DNA of 64,000 nt from Billgrantia gudaonensis (GTDB lineage Bacteria; Pseudomonadota; Gammaproteobacteria; Pseudomonadales; Halomonadaceae). A program made the translations under genes and the position numbers. The DNA is taken from assembly GCF_900100195.1 (NCBI RefSeq), contig NZ_FNES01000006.1, forward strand, positions 1-64,000. The letters run 5' to 3'. The notes beneath the pieces are model-generated. The model had not been told where the DNA came from and did no database searches. It was given only the letters and a program-made list of their open reading frames with translations. This document shows, in pieces, positions 8,273 through 19,174 of the stretch; positions within the stretch are counted from its first letter, which is position 1, and every line of letters starts with the position of its first letter.

Positions 8273-8357
8273 ATGTAACCATCATAGTCACGGCGACGGT
8301 TACTGCATTGCGGCTCCGCTCCCATTCCGTAACCGCGCGTGCTGGGCGGCGTTGGGC
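8273..8357 (+). other. attC-like integron recombination site 3
   Basis: The left end ATGTAAC faces the right core GTTGGGC (8351-8357), which fits GTTRRRY. A perfect seven-base inner pair, CGGTTAC with GTAACCG, and a CACG/CGTG pair give the expected stem. The sequence aligns with attC-like site 1 through most of its length: CACGGCGAC, CATTGC, the CGCGCGT region and GGCGGCGTT are shared. It starts six bases after the GST stop and ends 22 bp before the next start. Confidence 0.75.
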
Positions 8358-8379
8358 GGTTGAATAGATAGGAGGATCA

Positions 8380-8952
8380 GTGGCAAGCAATATCGAGATC
8401 AAGGCGTGGCCGAGAGACATCGAGTCGCAAGAACGCATAGCCGCTCGCCTTTCGGACGGCCCGTCCGTGCTGATAGAGCAGGTGGACACCTTCTTCCATG
8501 TGCAGCGGGGGCGGCTCAAGCTCCGGGAATTTGGCGACGGCACAGGGGAGTTGATTGCGTATGATCGACCGGATGCTTCTGGGCCCAAGCAATCAACCTA
8601 TAGCCGCTCCGCTACCGACGAGCCCGATTCTCTCAAGGCAGCGTTGGAGGCGGCGCTTGGTGTTCGTGCAGTGGTTAAGAAGAAGCGCAGGCTGTTCCTG
8701 GTGGCACAAACAAGAATCCATTTTGACGAAGTAGCAGGGCTTGGACGGTTCATCGAGCTTGAGGTTGTGCTTCGGCCTGGGCAGACCGAGGTGGAAGGTC
8801 GCATGATTGCGGATAGACTGATGTTAGAGCTTGGAATCGAGCCGTCAGATTTAATCGCTGGGGCGTACGTGGATCTGCTGACAAACGAAGAACCCAACAA
8901 GGCCTCTGCCTTGGGGCGGCTTGATGTGGTGGAGAAACATCGAAAAGGATGA
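8380..8952 (+). CDS. CYTH-domain protein (class IV adenylate cyclase / thiamine triphosphatase-like)
   Basis: 190 residues. The N-terminal NIEIKA gives the E-x-K signature of CYTH enzymes. Alternating charged strands follow (GRLKLREFG, RLFLVAQTRIHFD, RFIELEVVL), which line the triphosphate tunnel, with the late conserved ELEVV glutamates near residue 127. The family hydrolyses or cyclises triphosphate substrates; class IV adenylate cyclases (CyaB) are the closest in style. The start is GTG at 8380 with AGGAGG ending four bases before it, a short spacing. It follows attC-like site 3 directly, so it is probably a cassette gene, but I see no convincing attC after it. Confidence 0.8.
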   Translation: MASNIEIKAWPRDIESQERIAARLSDGPSVLIEQVDTFFHVQRGRLKLREFGDGTGELIAYDRPDASGPKQSTYSRSATDEPDSLKAALEAALGVRAVVKKKRRLFLVAQTRIHFDEVAGLGRFIELEVVLRPGQTEVEGRMIADRLMLELGIEPSDLIAGAYVDLLTNEEPNKASALGRLDVVEKHRKG

Positions 8953-9194
8953 TCACTTCATTATGCAGGAGCACAGGGTCGGTCTTCCGGTTTGACCCTA
9001 TGTATATGGAATTACTCTTCGTGAGAACCGAGTGGAGATCGCGAACTCAAATGATCGGGAAGAAATTTGCATGACTGGTATTATCTGCAGAGCCATGCTG
9101 TGCCCCAGGTCAGTGAGGGCGCGCGAGCCACATCGGTTGAATGGCCCATTTGGGGTTGCCTGTTGTTAGCGGTTTTTTGAGCAAAGGTGTGAGC
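8953..9194. other. Intergenic gap with no recognised element
   Basis: This gap between the CYTH gene and the SdpI-family gene is where the next attC would be expected. I see no paired RYYYAAC and GTTRRRY ends. The nearest resemblance is GTTAGCG close to 9165, which breaks the consensus and has no left partner. Confidence 0.5.
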
Positions 9195-9545
9195 ATGGAA
9201 AACATAGTTTTGGGAGTCGTCAATATTTCAGTCTCCGCTTTAACCATATTGCTTTCTATCCCGCTCGTTAGACGAAAGGTTCGCATGAATGGAATCTACG
9301 GAGTCAGAACAAAATACTCATACCATTCCGATGAAGCTTGGTACGAGATCAACGCGTATGGAGGAAAGCAGTTCATCCTTTGGTCGATGATTCTCGCTTT
9401 GGTTGGGCTGGTCGCCTTTTTCGTCGAGTTTGAGGGTCATCCTGCGTTGACTATGCTATTTGCATTCGCGCCGCTGTTACTCATCGTACCTGCAGTCATG
9501 AGCTGGCACTATGGAAAGAAGCTCAATGTTGTAGAGAAAAGATGA
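9195..9545 (+). CDS. SdpI-family small membrane protein
   Basis: 116 residues with three predicted membrane spans (about 4-22, 60-77 and 84-104). Between the first two is the family hallmark: MNGIYGVRTKYSYHSDEAWY and an AYGGK motif, which correspond to the YGIRT...S.E.WY.aN...GK pattern of SdpI/DUF1648-related proteins. SdpI in Bacillus gives immunity to the SdpC peptide; for proteobacterial members the role is open. I place the start at 9195, with AAAGG seven bases upstream; an upstream in-frame ATG at 9141 lacks a clear ribosome binding site. It may belong to the accessory array. Confidence 0.75.
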   Translation: MENIVLGVVNISVSALTILLSIPLVRRKVRMNGIYGVRTKYSYHSDEAWYEINAYGGKQFILWSMILALVGLVAFFVEFEGHPALTMLFAFAPLLLIVPAVMSWHYGKKLNVVEKR

Positions 9546-9727
9546 TGTTCAGTTGCGGCTGGGCAGATTGTTCATTTTGTTTACGGCAGCAGGTGCATGG
9601 CTGTGGTGAGAGTGTTGGGAGAATGCCCGAGATGGCGTGGCGCTATTTGTATTTTTTCTTCTCTATTATATAGGTACTTACCCTGTGATATTGATGCAGT
9701 GAGAAGCTTTAGTCTAGGAGGAAAAGC

Positions 9728-10117
9728 GTGATCGGTTTTGGAAGGATGGTCATCCTCGTCAAGGACTATGAGAAGGCTCTTGGCTTTTATGCCGGAAAGC
9801 TTGGTCTTGACGTGGAAGTCGATATCGATGCCGGCGATCGTCGTTTCGTTCACCTGACGTTTCCGGGTCAGGAAAGTGCCGGATTCTGGCTATTGAAGGC
9901 GGAAACCGAAAGGGACTTGACTACCGTTGGTCGGCAGGCGGGTGACCAGCCTTTTGGGGTGATCTATACGGACGATTTCGACGCGGAATACGAGCGGCTT
10001 CAAGAAGCGGGTATCGAGTTTCTGGAGCGGCCGGTCAACGGTGAGGGGGCGATTTCCGTTCACTTTTCGGACTTGTATGGGAACAAGCTTGTGCTCGTGC
10101 AGGTGACGAAGGCATGA
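9728..10117 (+). CDS. VOC (glyoxalase/bleomycin-resistance fold) family protein
   Basis: 129 residues, a complete two-module vicinal-oxygen-chelate domain: VILVKDYEKALGFYAGKLG at the N-terminus and FSDLYGNKLVLVQV at the C-terminus, the usual family start and end. Such proteins bind a metal and act on, or sequester, small electrophiles, antibiotics or metabolites; the substrate cannot be read from sequence. The start is GTG at 9728 with AGGAGG at 9716-9721 and good spacing. The 180 bp before it hold a T-rich stretch and TATTATATAGG, a possible promoter, so the gene may be transcribed alone. Confidence 0.85.
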   Translation: MIGFGRMVILVKDYEKALGFYAGKLGLDVEVDIDAGDRRFVHLTFPGQESAGFWLLKAETERDLTTVGRQAGDQPFGVIYTDDFDAEYERLQEAGIEFLERPVNGEGAISVHFSDLYGNKLVLVQVTKA

Positions 10118-10210
10118 TCGAGCCATGCCAGTCACTACCCACGGTCGCTGAACGCTGGTGATCTTGCACCGTTGATGGCGGCGTTGGATCTCATAGGAGA
10201 GTCACCGTTC

Positions 10211-10825
10211 ATGTTCTCTGCCGAATTCCTGCTTACCTCATTGGTCGTCGTGCTCATTCCTGGTACCGGTGTGGTATTCACCGTTTCCACCGGTCTCATG
10301 CAGGGGCGTAGGGCCAGTCTCTACGCATCGCTCGGCTGCACGCTGGGCATCGTTCCGCACCTGTTGGCCACCGTCCTGGGGCTGGCGGCCATCCTGCATA
10401 CGAGCGCGGTCGCCTTTCAGGTACTCAAGTATGCCGGTGTGGCGTATCTTCTCTACCTTGCTCTCGCCACGTGGCGCGACCGGAGTGCTTTCTCCGTTCA
10501 GGAGGTGCAGGGGAAGGCGGGCGCTGTTTCGTTGGTGATCAAGGCATTCCTGCTGAACATCCTCAATCCCAAGCTCACCATTTTCTTTCTGGCGTTCTTG
10601 CCGCAGTTCGTGGCGGCCGAGGCGGTGGCGCCGATGGCTCAGTTGCTGGGCTTGAGCGCCATTTTCATGGTCATGACCTTCGTCGTCTTCGCCATCTATG
10701 GGCAACTCGCCCATGCGTTCCGAGCCATCGTCATCGAGTCCCCAAGGGTTCAGGGGTGGTTGCGGCGTAGCTTCGCCGCGGCGTTCGCCGGGCTCGGGGC
10801 GCAGCTCGCTCTGTCGGAGCGGTGA
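10211..10825 (+). CDS. LysE/RhtB-family amino-acid exporter
   Basis: 204 residues, about six membrane spans, with the family N-terminus (TSLVVVLIPGTGVVFTVSTGL) and the central FLLNILNPKLTIFFLAFLPQF motif. The family exports amino acids or their analogues (threonine, homoserine, lysine) across the inner membrane. I start at ATG 10211, preceded by AGGAGA, which gives the standard LysE start; a TTG at 10172 is in frame but would add an unlikely tail. Just upstream, GGCGGCGTTGGAT (10177-10189) resembles a cassette core but has no left arm. Confidence 0.87.
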   Translation: MFSAEFLLTSLVVVLIPGTGVVFTVSTGLMQGRRASLYASLGCTLGIVPHLLATVLGLAAILHTSAVAFQVLKYAGVAYLLYLALATWRDRSAFSVQEVQGKAGAVSLVIKAFLLNILNPKLTIFFLAFLPQFVAAEAVAPMAQLLGLSAIFMVMTFVVFAIYGQLAHAFRAIVIESPRVQGWLRRSFAAAFAGLGAQLALSER

Positions 10826-10896
10826 GGCCATGAAGTGCTCCCCACCAAAGCTGCACAGGCAATGTAGGTACTACGCCTGATTCTCACCCTAATCTA

Positions 10897-13056
10897 TCAG
10901 CTCGGTTCGTTTGGCGTCAGTCCCGGCGGAACTTCGTCAGCGTCGATGATCCGGTTCCGGCCTGTTTGCTTGGCTTCATAGAGCGCGATGTCGGCTGCCT
11001 TGAGCAAGCTGTGCACGTCATGTCCGTGCGAAGGGTAAAGGGCAGTGCCGGCGGAAACGGTGACTTTCTCGGCCAGCTCGGGCAGATCCAGCGCCTCGAT
11101 ACGGCTGCGCACCAGTTCGGCCAGGGTGCGCAGGCCTTTTTTATTGGCTTCGGGGATGATCAGGGTGAACTCCTCGCCGCCGTAGCGGCAGGCGATGTCC
11201 TCGCGTCGGACAGTGCTCCTGAGCAGTTCGCCGACTTTGCTTAGTACCTTATCGCCGATATCGTGGCCGTAGCAGTCGTTGAATCGTTTGAAGTGGTCTA
11301 CGTCCAGCATGACGATGCCGACCTGGCCGCCATGGCGTTGCACTCGGGAAATCTCGCTGGCGAGTACCTCCTCCAGCCGTCTACGGTTGAACAAGCCGGT
11401 CAGCGAGTCCTTGATGGACTGTTCGCGTAGGCGCTCGCGGAGCCGCAGGTTGGTGACGGTGAGAGCGGCATGTTCGACGACCGTCGTCATCAGCGGCTGA
11501 CGGTTGCCGAGCACTCGATTCATGTCTTTGTCGCGCTCGGTGGCCGGGATCAATTTGATGATTCCGATCATGGCGTCTTCCGTCTGTAGCGGCATACATA
11601 GGGTCGCTACCCCTTCGTCTTGGCAATGACGGCAAGGGGCGTGGTCGGTGGTGGGAACGTGGCGTTGGGCCTTGCCGAGTCGAAACGCCGAGCACGACGG
11701 GTCGGGTCCATCATCTGGGGAGTGGTGATAGTTATCGCCCCATTGAGCTGACAGTTGCAACTGGCCGTTTGAGTCCGCTAGGTAGGCGCGGCCTGCGTCA
11801 TGCGGAAAAAGCGCCTGGCTAGTTCGAGTCACGGCAGCGAAAACCTGCTTTTCGCTGGAGCAGGACAGGAGTCGTTCGCCCATGCTGGTGAGTTCGGCGT
11901 TCTCTCGGCTGCGGTCTTCTAGGCTCCGGACCGTTTGGGCCAGTGCGGTGGTACGCTCCGCCACGCGGTGCTCCAAGTTGTGAAACTGGTCCCGGAGGCG
12001 GGCGATCATGGTGTTGATGGCCTTGGCGAGAATGCCGATCTCGTCGTTGCGGTCGATGTCCGAACTCGCTGAGAGCTCGCCGTCGCCGACTCGGGTTGCG
12101 GTTTCGGCGAGCCGGCTGATCGGCGTGATGATTCGGCGCAGAAAGAAGTAGGCGCCGATGAAAGTAACGATCAGGATCAGGCCGGCGATGAACAAGATTC
12201 TCGCAGTCAGTTGGTCCCCGGTACGCTGTAGCTCGTCGCGGTAGACCGAGGAGGCGATGTACCAGTCGAATTCGGGCAGATAACGGACCCAGGAAACCTT
12301 ATCGTAGATGTAGTTTCCCGGATCGCTTGGCTTGTCCCACTTGTAGACGACCCGACCATCCGGAGTTTCCGCTGCCGTCATCAGTTCGCTCGAGAGCGAG
12401 CGGTTGCTGATCGGGTTCAGCAAATCACGGACGTTGGTGCCCTCGATGTTCGGGTTTGGATGGATGACCATCTCATGGTCGCTATCGAATACGAACAGGT
12501 AACCGGAATCGGCGATGCGTGTTTCGTGCAAGTGGCGGCGCAGGCGTTCGGTGAAGATGGCCTTCCGGGCCGCAACCTCTTCCTCTAGGTTGTCAACGTA
12601 GTCGTTGTCCTGATCGTATCCAGTATGGCGTATGCTCTCCAGCAGCTTTGTCGTGGCCACCCCGGCGTTGAGGTTTTGGGCCGCGATTTTCGCCTCCAGG
12701 CGGTGAATGCCTGCCTCGACGAGTTGGAGAAGGTTGCGCCGTTCGTGGCGGCGAGTGCGCAAGGCGGATTCTTGCCACGCTTGGATTTCTTGATGCGCGC
12801 TGGAGGCAAGCTCGTAAACGTTGTCGAGGACGACCCTGCCGGTGCGCTCTTCCTGCCGCTCGAGAAGATTCCGAAGCCAGGGCACCGACGACAGGTAACT
12901 GACGCCGGTGAACGCCAGTACGCAGACGATAATGCCAGCATACGTCTTGAGAAAGAGCTTGGATTTTAGCACGTCATATTCCAAGGCGGTCTCATGACGG
13001 GCTGCGTTCTCTTCTGTATGTTTGCGGGGCAAGCCATCGCCGCCGCAAATACTCAT
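10897..13056 (-). CDS. Membrane diguanylate cyclase (Cache-HAMP-GAF-GGDEF)
   Basis: 719 residues. The order is: a membrane span at about 34-55; a periplasmic Cache-type sensor (GYLFVFDSDHEMVIHPNP); a second span near 285-305; a HAMP linker; a GAF-like domain with a cysteine/histidine-rich patch (around residue 460, HAPCRHCQDEG); and a C-terminal GGDEF domain with an active GGEEF loop near 622-626. It should make cyclic di-GMP in response to a periplasmic ligand and perhaps a redox or metal signal at the GAF domain. No EAL domain is present. The first 25 residues are atypical and a GTG at about residue 29 is an alternative start. Confidence 0.9.
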   Translation of the reverse strand: MSICGGDGLPRKHTEENAARHETALEYDVLKSKLFLKTYAGIIVCVLAFTGVSYLSSVPWLRNLLERQEERTGRVVLDNVYELASSAHQEIQAWQESALRTRRHERRNLLQLVEAGIHRLEAKIAAQNLNAGVATTKLLESIRHTGYDQDNDYVDNLEEEVAARKAIFTERLRRHLHETRIADSGYLFVFDSDHEMVIHPNPNIEGTNVRDLLNPISNRSLSSELMTAAETPDGRVVYKWDKPSDPGNYIYDKVSWVRYLPEFDWYIASSVYRDELQRTGDQLTARILFIAGLILIVTFIGAYFFLRRIITPISRLAETATRVGDGELSASSDIDRNDEIGILAKAINTMIARLRDQFHNLEHRVAERTTALAQTVRSLEDRSRENAELTSMGERLLSCSSEKQVFAAVTRTSQALFPHDAGRAYLADSNGQLQLSAQWGDNYHHSPDDGPDPSCSAFRLGKAQRHVPTTDHAPCRHCQDEGVATLCMPLQTEDAMIGIIKLIPATERDKDMNRVLGNRQPLMTTVVEHAALTVTNLRLRERLREQSIKDSLTGLFNRRRLEEVLASEISRVQRHGGQVGIVMLDVDHFKRFNDCYGHDIGDKVLSKVGELLRSTVRREDIACRYGGEEFTLIIPEANKKGLRTLAELVRSRIEALDLPELAEKVTVSAGTALYPSHGHDVHSLLKAADIALYEAKQTGRNRIIDADEVPPGLTPNEPS

Positions 13057-13268
13057 GCAACCAAACCGCTTTATGCAAAAAGGATCGCAGCCTCATTGCC
13101 TCGAAAGGCAGAGGTTGCCGGAGCACGGTAGCACCGGGAACTTGGCCGCAGACCATACAATCGTTGCGTGGGCTTCGTTTTGATTGAGGTCAAATGCCTA
13201 TGTTGTTCTTCCGTATAGCGCCGCCGTGAACCGTGCCACGTTGCCCGGAAAACCGACGAGCTGCCATG

Positions 13269-13302
13269 AAGCCCCCGAGCCAGTGCACTGACTCGGGGGC
13301 TT
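13269..13302 (-). terminator. Hairpin terminator after mvaB
   Basis: AAGCCCCCGAG...CTCGGGGGCTT forms a long GC-rich stem 19 bp beyond the mvaB stop codon. There is no run of U after it, so termination may be partial, but its position at the operon end supports the role. Confidence 0.65.
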
Positions 13303-13320
13303 GTCGTTTCCGCTGCGCGA

Positions 13321-14220
13321 TTACTTGGCGGCGAGCGCCACGCCCACCTTGGAGCGGTTGGGCCGCCCGATGGTCTGGGTGATCCAGGTGCCGGTGGCGG
13401 CGAGCGCGTCGAGGTCGATGCCGGTCTCGATGCCGAGGCCGTCGAGCAGGTAGACCACGTCTTCGCTGGCCACGTTGCCGGAGGCGCCCTTGGCGTAGGG
13501 GCAGCCGCCGAGGCCGGCGACGGAGCTGTCGACCACGGCAATGCCTTCTTCCAGCACGGCGTAGAGGTTGGTAAGCGCTTGGCCGTAGGTGTCGTGGAAG
13601 TGGGCGGCGAGCTTGTCCATGGGGATCTCGCGGCTCACGGCCTCGAGCATGCGCTTGGCCTTGAGCGGCGTGCCCACGCCGATGGTGTCGCCCAGCGAGA
13701 CTTCGTAGCAGCCCATCTCGAAGAGCGCCTTGCTCACCTCGGCGACCTTGGCCGGGGCGATCTCGCCTTCGTAGGGGCAGCCGAGCACGCAGGAGACGTA
13801 GCCGCGCACGCGCACCTTGGCCTCGCGGGCGCGCTCTAGCACCGGGGCGAAGCGCTCCAGGGATTCGGCGACGGAGCAGTTGATGTTCTTCTGTGAGAAG
13901 GCCTCGCTGGCGGCACCGAACACGGCGACTTCTTCCACGCCGCACGCCAGCGCACCCTCCAGGCCTTTGAGGTTGGGGGTGAGGGAGGCGTAGGTGACGC
14001 CGTCGCGGCGGGTGAGGCCGGTCATCACTTCGCGGTGGTCGGCCATCTGCGGTACCCACTTGGGCGAGACGAAGCTGGCCGCTTCGATGTAGGCGAGGCC
14101 GGCCGCGCCCAGGCGGTCGATCAGTTCCAGCTTGGTTGGCGTCTCGATCGGTTCGGGTTCGTTCTGCAGCCCGTCGCGGGGGCCGACCTCGACCAGGCGC
14201 ACGCGTTTAGGAAATGCCAT
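13321..14220 (-). CDS. mvaB: Hydroxymethylglutaryl-CoA lyase
   Basis: 299 residues of the HMGL/DRE-TIM family. [12 protein letters not shown] at the N-terminus holds the catalytic metal-binding aspartate and arginine. [20 protein letters not shown] and [17 protein letters not shown] (with the catalytic-loop cysteine) are the other family motifs. It cleaves HMG-CoA to acetyl-CoA and acetoacetate, the last step of leucine degradation, in the cytosol. It is the distal gene of the liu cluster, separated from liuD by 168 bp that contain a perfect palindrome and may carry its own promoter. GGAGA precedes the ATG. Confidence 0.95.
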   Translation of the reverse strand: MAFPKRVRLVEVGPRDGLQNEPEPIETPTKLELIDRLGAAGLAYIEAASFVSPKWVPQMADHREVMTGLTRRDGVTYASLTPNLKGLEGALACGVEEVAVFGAASEAFSQKNINCSVAESLERFAPVLERAREAKVRVRGYVSCVLGCPYEGEIAPAKVAEVSKALFEMGCYEVSLGDTIGVGTPLKAKRMLEAVSREIPMDKLAAHFHDTYGQALTNLYAVLEEGIAVVDSSVAGLGGCPYAKGASGNVASEDVVYLLDGLGIETGIDLDALAATGTWITQTIGRPNRSKVGVALAAK

Positions 14221-14320
14221 CGTAGTTCTCCACTCGTTTCCGCACAGCAGGTACTGTCTATGCGGCTTAGCCGTCGACAGGGCTATACGGAGGCGCTGTG
14301 AACCCCTCCTTGGGCGCTAC

Positions 14321-14340
14321 ATTTGTCATCCATGACAAAT
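14321..14340. promoter_or_regulatory. Perfect 20-bp palindrome upstream of mvaB (candidate operator)
   Basis: ATTTGTCATCCATGACAAAT has nine-base arms and a two-base spacer. It lies about 100 bp before the mvaB start and 48 bp after the liuD stop. Size and symmetry fit the site of a dimeric repressor. It differs from the LiuR-like site at 20400-20415, so it would bring a second regulator. An mRNA hairpin is an alternative reading. Confidence 0.55.
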
Positions 14341-14388
14341 GACCTCCGCTTCGCCCTGTCCCCGGCGCCGCTCGCTTTGGTTGGCCGG

Positions 14389-16439
<2,051 letters not shown>

Positions 16440-16443
<4 letters not shown>

Positions 16444-17285
16444 GAGCGGCGCTCCGTGGCGGAAGTCGTGTCGTCGTCGGGGTCGGGAGTCCAGGCCGGG
16501 CGGCGCTTCTCGAAGAAGCTGGCCAGGCCCTCCTGGCCTTCGGCGCTCACGCGCAGTTCCGCGATCACCCGGCAGGTGTGCTCGCGGGTAGCCTGGCTGT
16601 CGGGCTCGCGGGCGACCTCGGCGAGCAGTCCCTTGGTGGCGCGCTGGGCCTGGGGCGAGCCGGCCAGCAGGTTATGGAGCATGGCGATCACCGCGGCATC
16701 CAGCACCTCGTGCTCGACCACCTGGTGCACCAGCCCCAGGGTCCAGGCGGTGTTGGCATCCATGACCTCGGCGGTGAGCGCGTAGCGGCGGGTCTGGCGC
16801 GAGCCCAGGGCGCGCTGCACGTAGGGGCTGATCACCGCCGGCGAGAGGCCGATCTTCACCTCGGAGAGGCAGAACCTGGCCTTCTCGGAGGCGATCACGA
16901 TGTCGCAGCAGGCGGCCAGGCCCACGGCGCCGCCGAAGGCGGCGCCCTGCACGCGGCACACGGTGGGGCAGGGCAGGGTGTCCAGGCCGTGCATCAGCTG
17001 GGCGAGCTTGTGCGAATCGGCCAGGTTGCCGTCGAAGTCGTACTCGACCATGCGCTTCATCCAGCCGAGATCGGCCCCGGCGGAGAAGCTCTTGCCCTCG
17101 GAGCCCAGCACAACGGCGCGCACCTCGCCGTGGCCGGCGGCATCGTGCAAGCGCTCGAGGTGGGCATTGAGCTCGGCGATCAGGCTGTCGTCGAAGGCGT
17201 TGTGCACCTCGGGGCGATCCAGCGTCAGCCAGGCGATGCCGCGATCATCGATCTCGAGTCTTGAGTAGGCGGTGTTATCTGACAT
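16440..17285 (-). CDS. liuC: Methylglutaconyl-CoA hydratase
   Basis: 281 residues of the crotonase superfamily: SFSAGADLGWMKR forms the first oxyanion-hole loop and QGAAFGGAVGLAACCDI the second with the catalytic region. It adds water to 3-methylglutaconyl-CoA to give HMG-CoA, between LiuB/LiuD and MvaB in leucine catabolism. The C-terminal tail (PDPDDDTTSATERRS) extends slightly past the family core. AGAGG lies five bases before the ATG. The gap upstream, to liuB, holds inverted heptamer repeats. Confidence 0.92.
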
Positions 17286-17303
17286 CTCGGACCTCTTTCA
17301 AAT

Positions 17304-17399
17304 AGCTGTAAGCTATAAGCTGCGAGCTGTAAGAAACCCCTCGAGTCCAGGCGCTGGCGCTAATCATCCAGAGCTTATGGCTTACGGCTTACAGCTTAC
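17304..17399. repeat. Paired, inverted 7-bp repeat arrays between liuB and liuC
   Basis: Positions 17304-17331 hold four degenerate heptamers (AGCTGTA, AGCTATA, AGCTGCG, AGCTGTA). Positions 17372-17399 hold four more (AGCTTAT, GGCTTAC, GGCTTAC, AGCTTAC). The second array reversed and complemented aligns with the first, so the pair can fold into a long imperfect hairpin with a loop of about 40 bases. It lies in the 135-bp gap inside the operon, where it could affect mRNA processing. Confidence 0.8.
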
Positions 17400-17420
17400 G
17401 GCTCCACGCGAAGCGTGGGA

Positions 17421-19028
17421 CTACATCCGGAACACGCCGAACCGGGTCTCTTCCACCTCGGCGTTCATGGCCGCGGCGAGCGAGAGGCCGAGCACGTCGC
17501 GGGTCTGGGCCGGGTCGATCACGCCGTCGTCCCATAGCCGCGCGCTGGCGTAGTAGGGGTGGCCCTGGTGCTCGTACTGCTCGCGGGTGGGCTGCTTGAA
17601 GGCTTCTTCCTCCTCCTTGCTCCACTCGCGGCCTTCGCGCTCGTACTGCTCGCGCTTGACCTGGGCCAGCACGCCGGCGGCCTGTTCGCCACCCATGACG
17701 GAAATTCGTGCATTCGGCCACATGAACAGCAGGTTGGGGTCGTAGGCGCGGCCGCACATGCCGTAGTTGCCGGCGCCGAAGCTGCCGCCGATCAGCACGG
17801 TGAACTTGGGCACCTTGGCGCAGGCCACCGCGGTGACGAGCTTGGCGCCGTGCTTGGCGATGCCTTCGTGCTCGTACTTGGAGCCGACCATGAAGCCGGT
17901 GATGTTCTGCAGGAACACCAGGGGGATCTTGCGCTGGGCGCACAACTCGATGAAATGCGCCCCTTTCACCGCGGATTCGGAGAACAGCACGCCGTTGTTG
18001 GCGACGATGCCTACCGGATAGCCGTGGATGTGCGCGAAGCCGGTAACCAGGGTGTCGCCGTAGTAGCGCTTGAATTCGTCGAAGGCGGAGTCGTCGACGA
18101 TGCGGCCGATCACCTCGCGCACGTCGAACGGCTTCTTGAGGTCGGTGCCGACGATCCCGTAGAGCTCGCTGGGATCGAGCCGCGGGGGCTTGGGCGCCTG
18201 CATCTTGAGCTCGCCGCGCTTCTGCCAGTTCAGCCGCGACACGCAGGCGCGCGCCAGCTGCAAGGCGTGGGCGTCGTTCTCGGCGTAATGGTCGGCCACG
18301 CCGCTCACCTTGGCGTGCACGTCGGCGCCGCCCAGGTCCTCGGCGCTGATGCTCTCGCCGGTGGCGGCCTTCACCAGCGGTGGGCCGCCCAGGAAGATGG
18401 TGCCCTGCTCCTTGACGATGATCGACTCGTCGGCCATGGCCGGCACGTAGGCGCCGCCGGCGGTGCACGAGCCCATCACCACGGCGATCTGCGGGATGCC
18501 CTCGGCGGAGAGGGTGGCTTGGTTGTAGAAGATGCGCCCGAAATGGTCACGGTCGGGGAAGACCTCGTCCTGGCGGGGCAGGAAGGCGCCGCCGGAGTCG
18601 ACCAGATAGATGCACGGCAGGCGATGCTTGCGGGCGATCTCCTGGGCGCGGATGTGCTTCTTGACCGTGAGCGGGTAGTAGGTGCCGCCCTTGACGGTGG
18701 CGTCGTTGGCGACGATCACGCACTCCACGCCCGAGACGCGGCCGATGCCGGTGACCACGCCGGCGGCGGGTACCTCGCTCTCGTAGACCTCATGGGCGGC
18801 CAGCGCCGAGAACTCGAGGAACGGCGAGCCTTCGTCGATCAGGTGGTCGATGCGGTCGCGCACGAACAGCTTGCCGCGGCTCTCGTGACGGGCGCGGGCC
18901 TTCTCACCGCCGCCCTGGCTGATGGCGGCGGTCAGCTCGCGCAGCTTCATCACCTCGTGGCGCATCGACGCCTCGTTGGCCTGGAAGCCCTCGCTGCGCG
19001 GGTTGATTTGGGTAGTTAGCACTGCCAT
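17421..19028 (-). CDS. liuB: Methylcrotonyl-CoA carboxylase, carboxyltransferase subunit
   Basis: 535 residues, a full carboxyltransferase of the AccD5/MccB type. The N-half contains [13 protein letters not shown] and [13 protein letters not shown]; the C-half has [21 protein letters not shown], the acyl-CoA-binding signature. It transfers the carboxyl group from biotin on LiuD to 3-methylcrotonyl-CoA. The 80-95% of length covered by recognised family blocks and the liu setting make the substrate assignment firm. AGAGGA precedes the ATG with six bases spacing. Upstream of the gene is a 14-copy GAGCTTC array. Confidence 0.95.
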   Translation of the reverse strand: MAVLTTQINPRSEGFQANEASMRHEVMKLRELTAAISQGGGEKARARHESRGKLFVRDRIDHLIDEGSPFLEFSALAAHEVYESEVPAAGVVTGIGRVSGVECVIVANDATVKGGTYYPLTVKKHIRAQEIARKHRLPCIYLVDSGGAFLPRQDEVFPDRDHFGRIFYNQATLSAEGIPQIAVVMGSCTAGGAYVPAMADESIIVKEQGTIFLGGPPLVKAATGESISAEDLGGADVHAKVSGVADHYAENDAHALQLARACVSRLNWQKRGELKMQAPKPPRLDPSELYGIVGTDLKKPFDVREVIGRIVDDSAFDEFKRYYGDTLVTGFAHIHGYPVGIVANNGVLFSESAVKGAHFIELCAQRKIPLVFLQNITGFMVGSKYEHEGIAKHGAKLVTAVACAKVPKFTVLIGGSFGAGNYGMCGRAYDPNLLFMWPNARISVMGGEQAAGVLAQVKREQYEREGREWSKEEEEAFKQPTREQYEHQGHPYYASARLWDDGVIDPAQTRDVLGLSLAAAMNAEVEETRFGVFRM

Positions 19029-19043
19029 GAAATATCCTCTGAC

Positions 19044-19141
19044 GAGCTTCGAGCTTCGAGCTTCGAGCTTCGAGCTTCGAGCTTCGAGCTTCGAGCTTCG
19101 AGCTTCGAGCTTCGAGCTTCGAGCTTCGAGCTTCGAGCTTC
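19044..19141. repeat. Tandem array of 14 GAGCTTC heptamers
   Basis: Fourteen perfect head-to-tail copies of the 7-mer GAGCTTC fill most of the gap between liuA and liuB; a degenerate copy (GAGCGGC) follows. Perfect copies suggest recent expansion and a variable copy number. The repeat sits about 15 bp before the liuB ATG, so length changes could alter the spacing within the mRNA. Confidence 0.97.
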
Positions 19142-19174
19142 GAGCGGCTCGTGGCCCGAAGCCCGGAGCTGGGG

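Noticed and set aside
9160-9175. GTTAGCG before the SdpI-family gene as a fourth attC core
   Set aside because: It breaks GTTRRRY at the sixth base and last base, and no inverse-core left arm lies within 60-150 bp upstream.
10177-10189. GGCGGCGTTGGAT before lysE as a definite attC
   Set aside because: The core fits but the inverse core ATCCAAC or similar is absent after the VOC stop codon; kept only as a question.
17559-19019. Plus-strand open frame opposite liuB
   Set aside because: Composition is that of an antisense shadow; no family motif, while liuB is complete on the other strand.
19044-19141. CRISPR-like array
   Set aside because: The 7-bp unit has no spacers; it is a simple tandem repeat and no cas gene is near.
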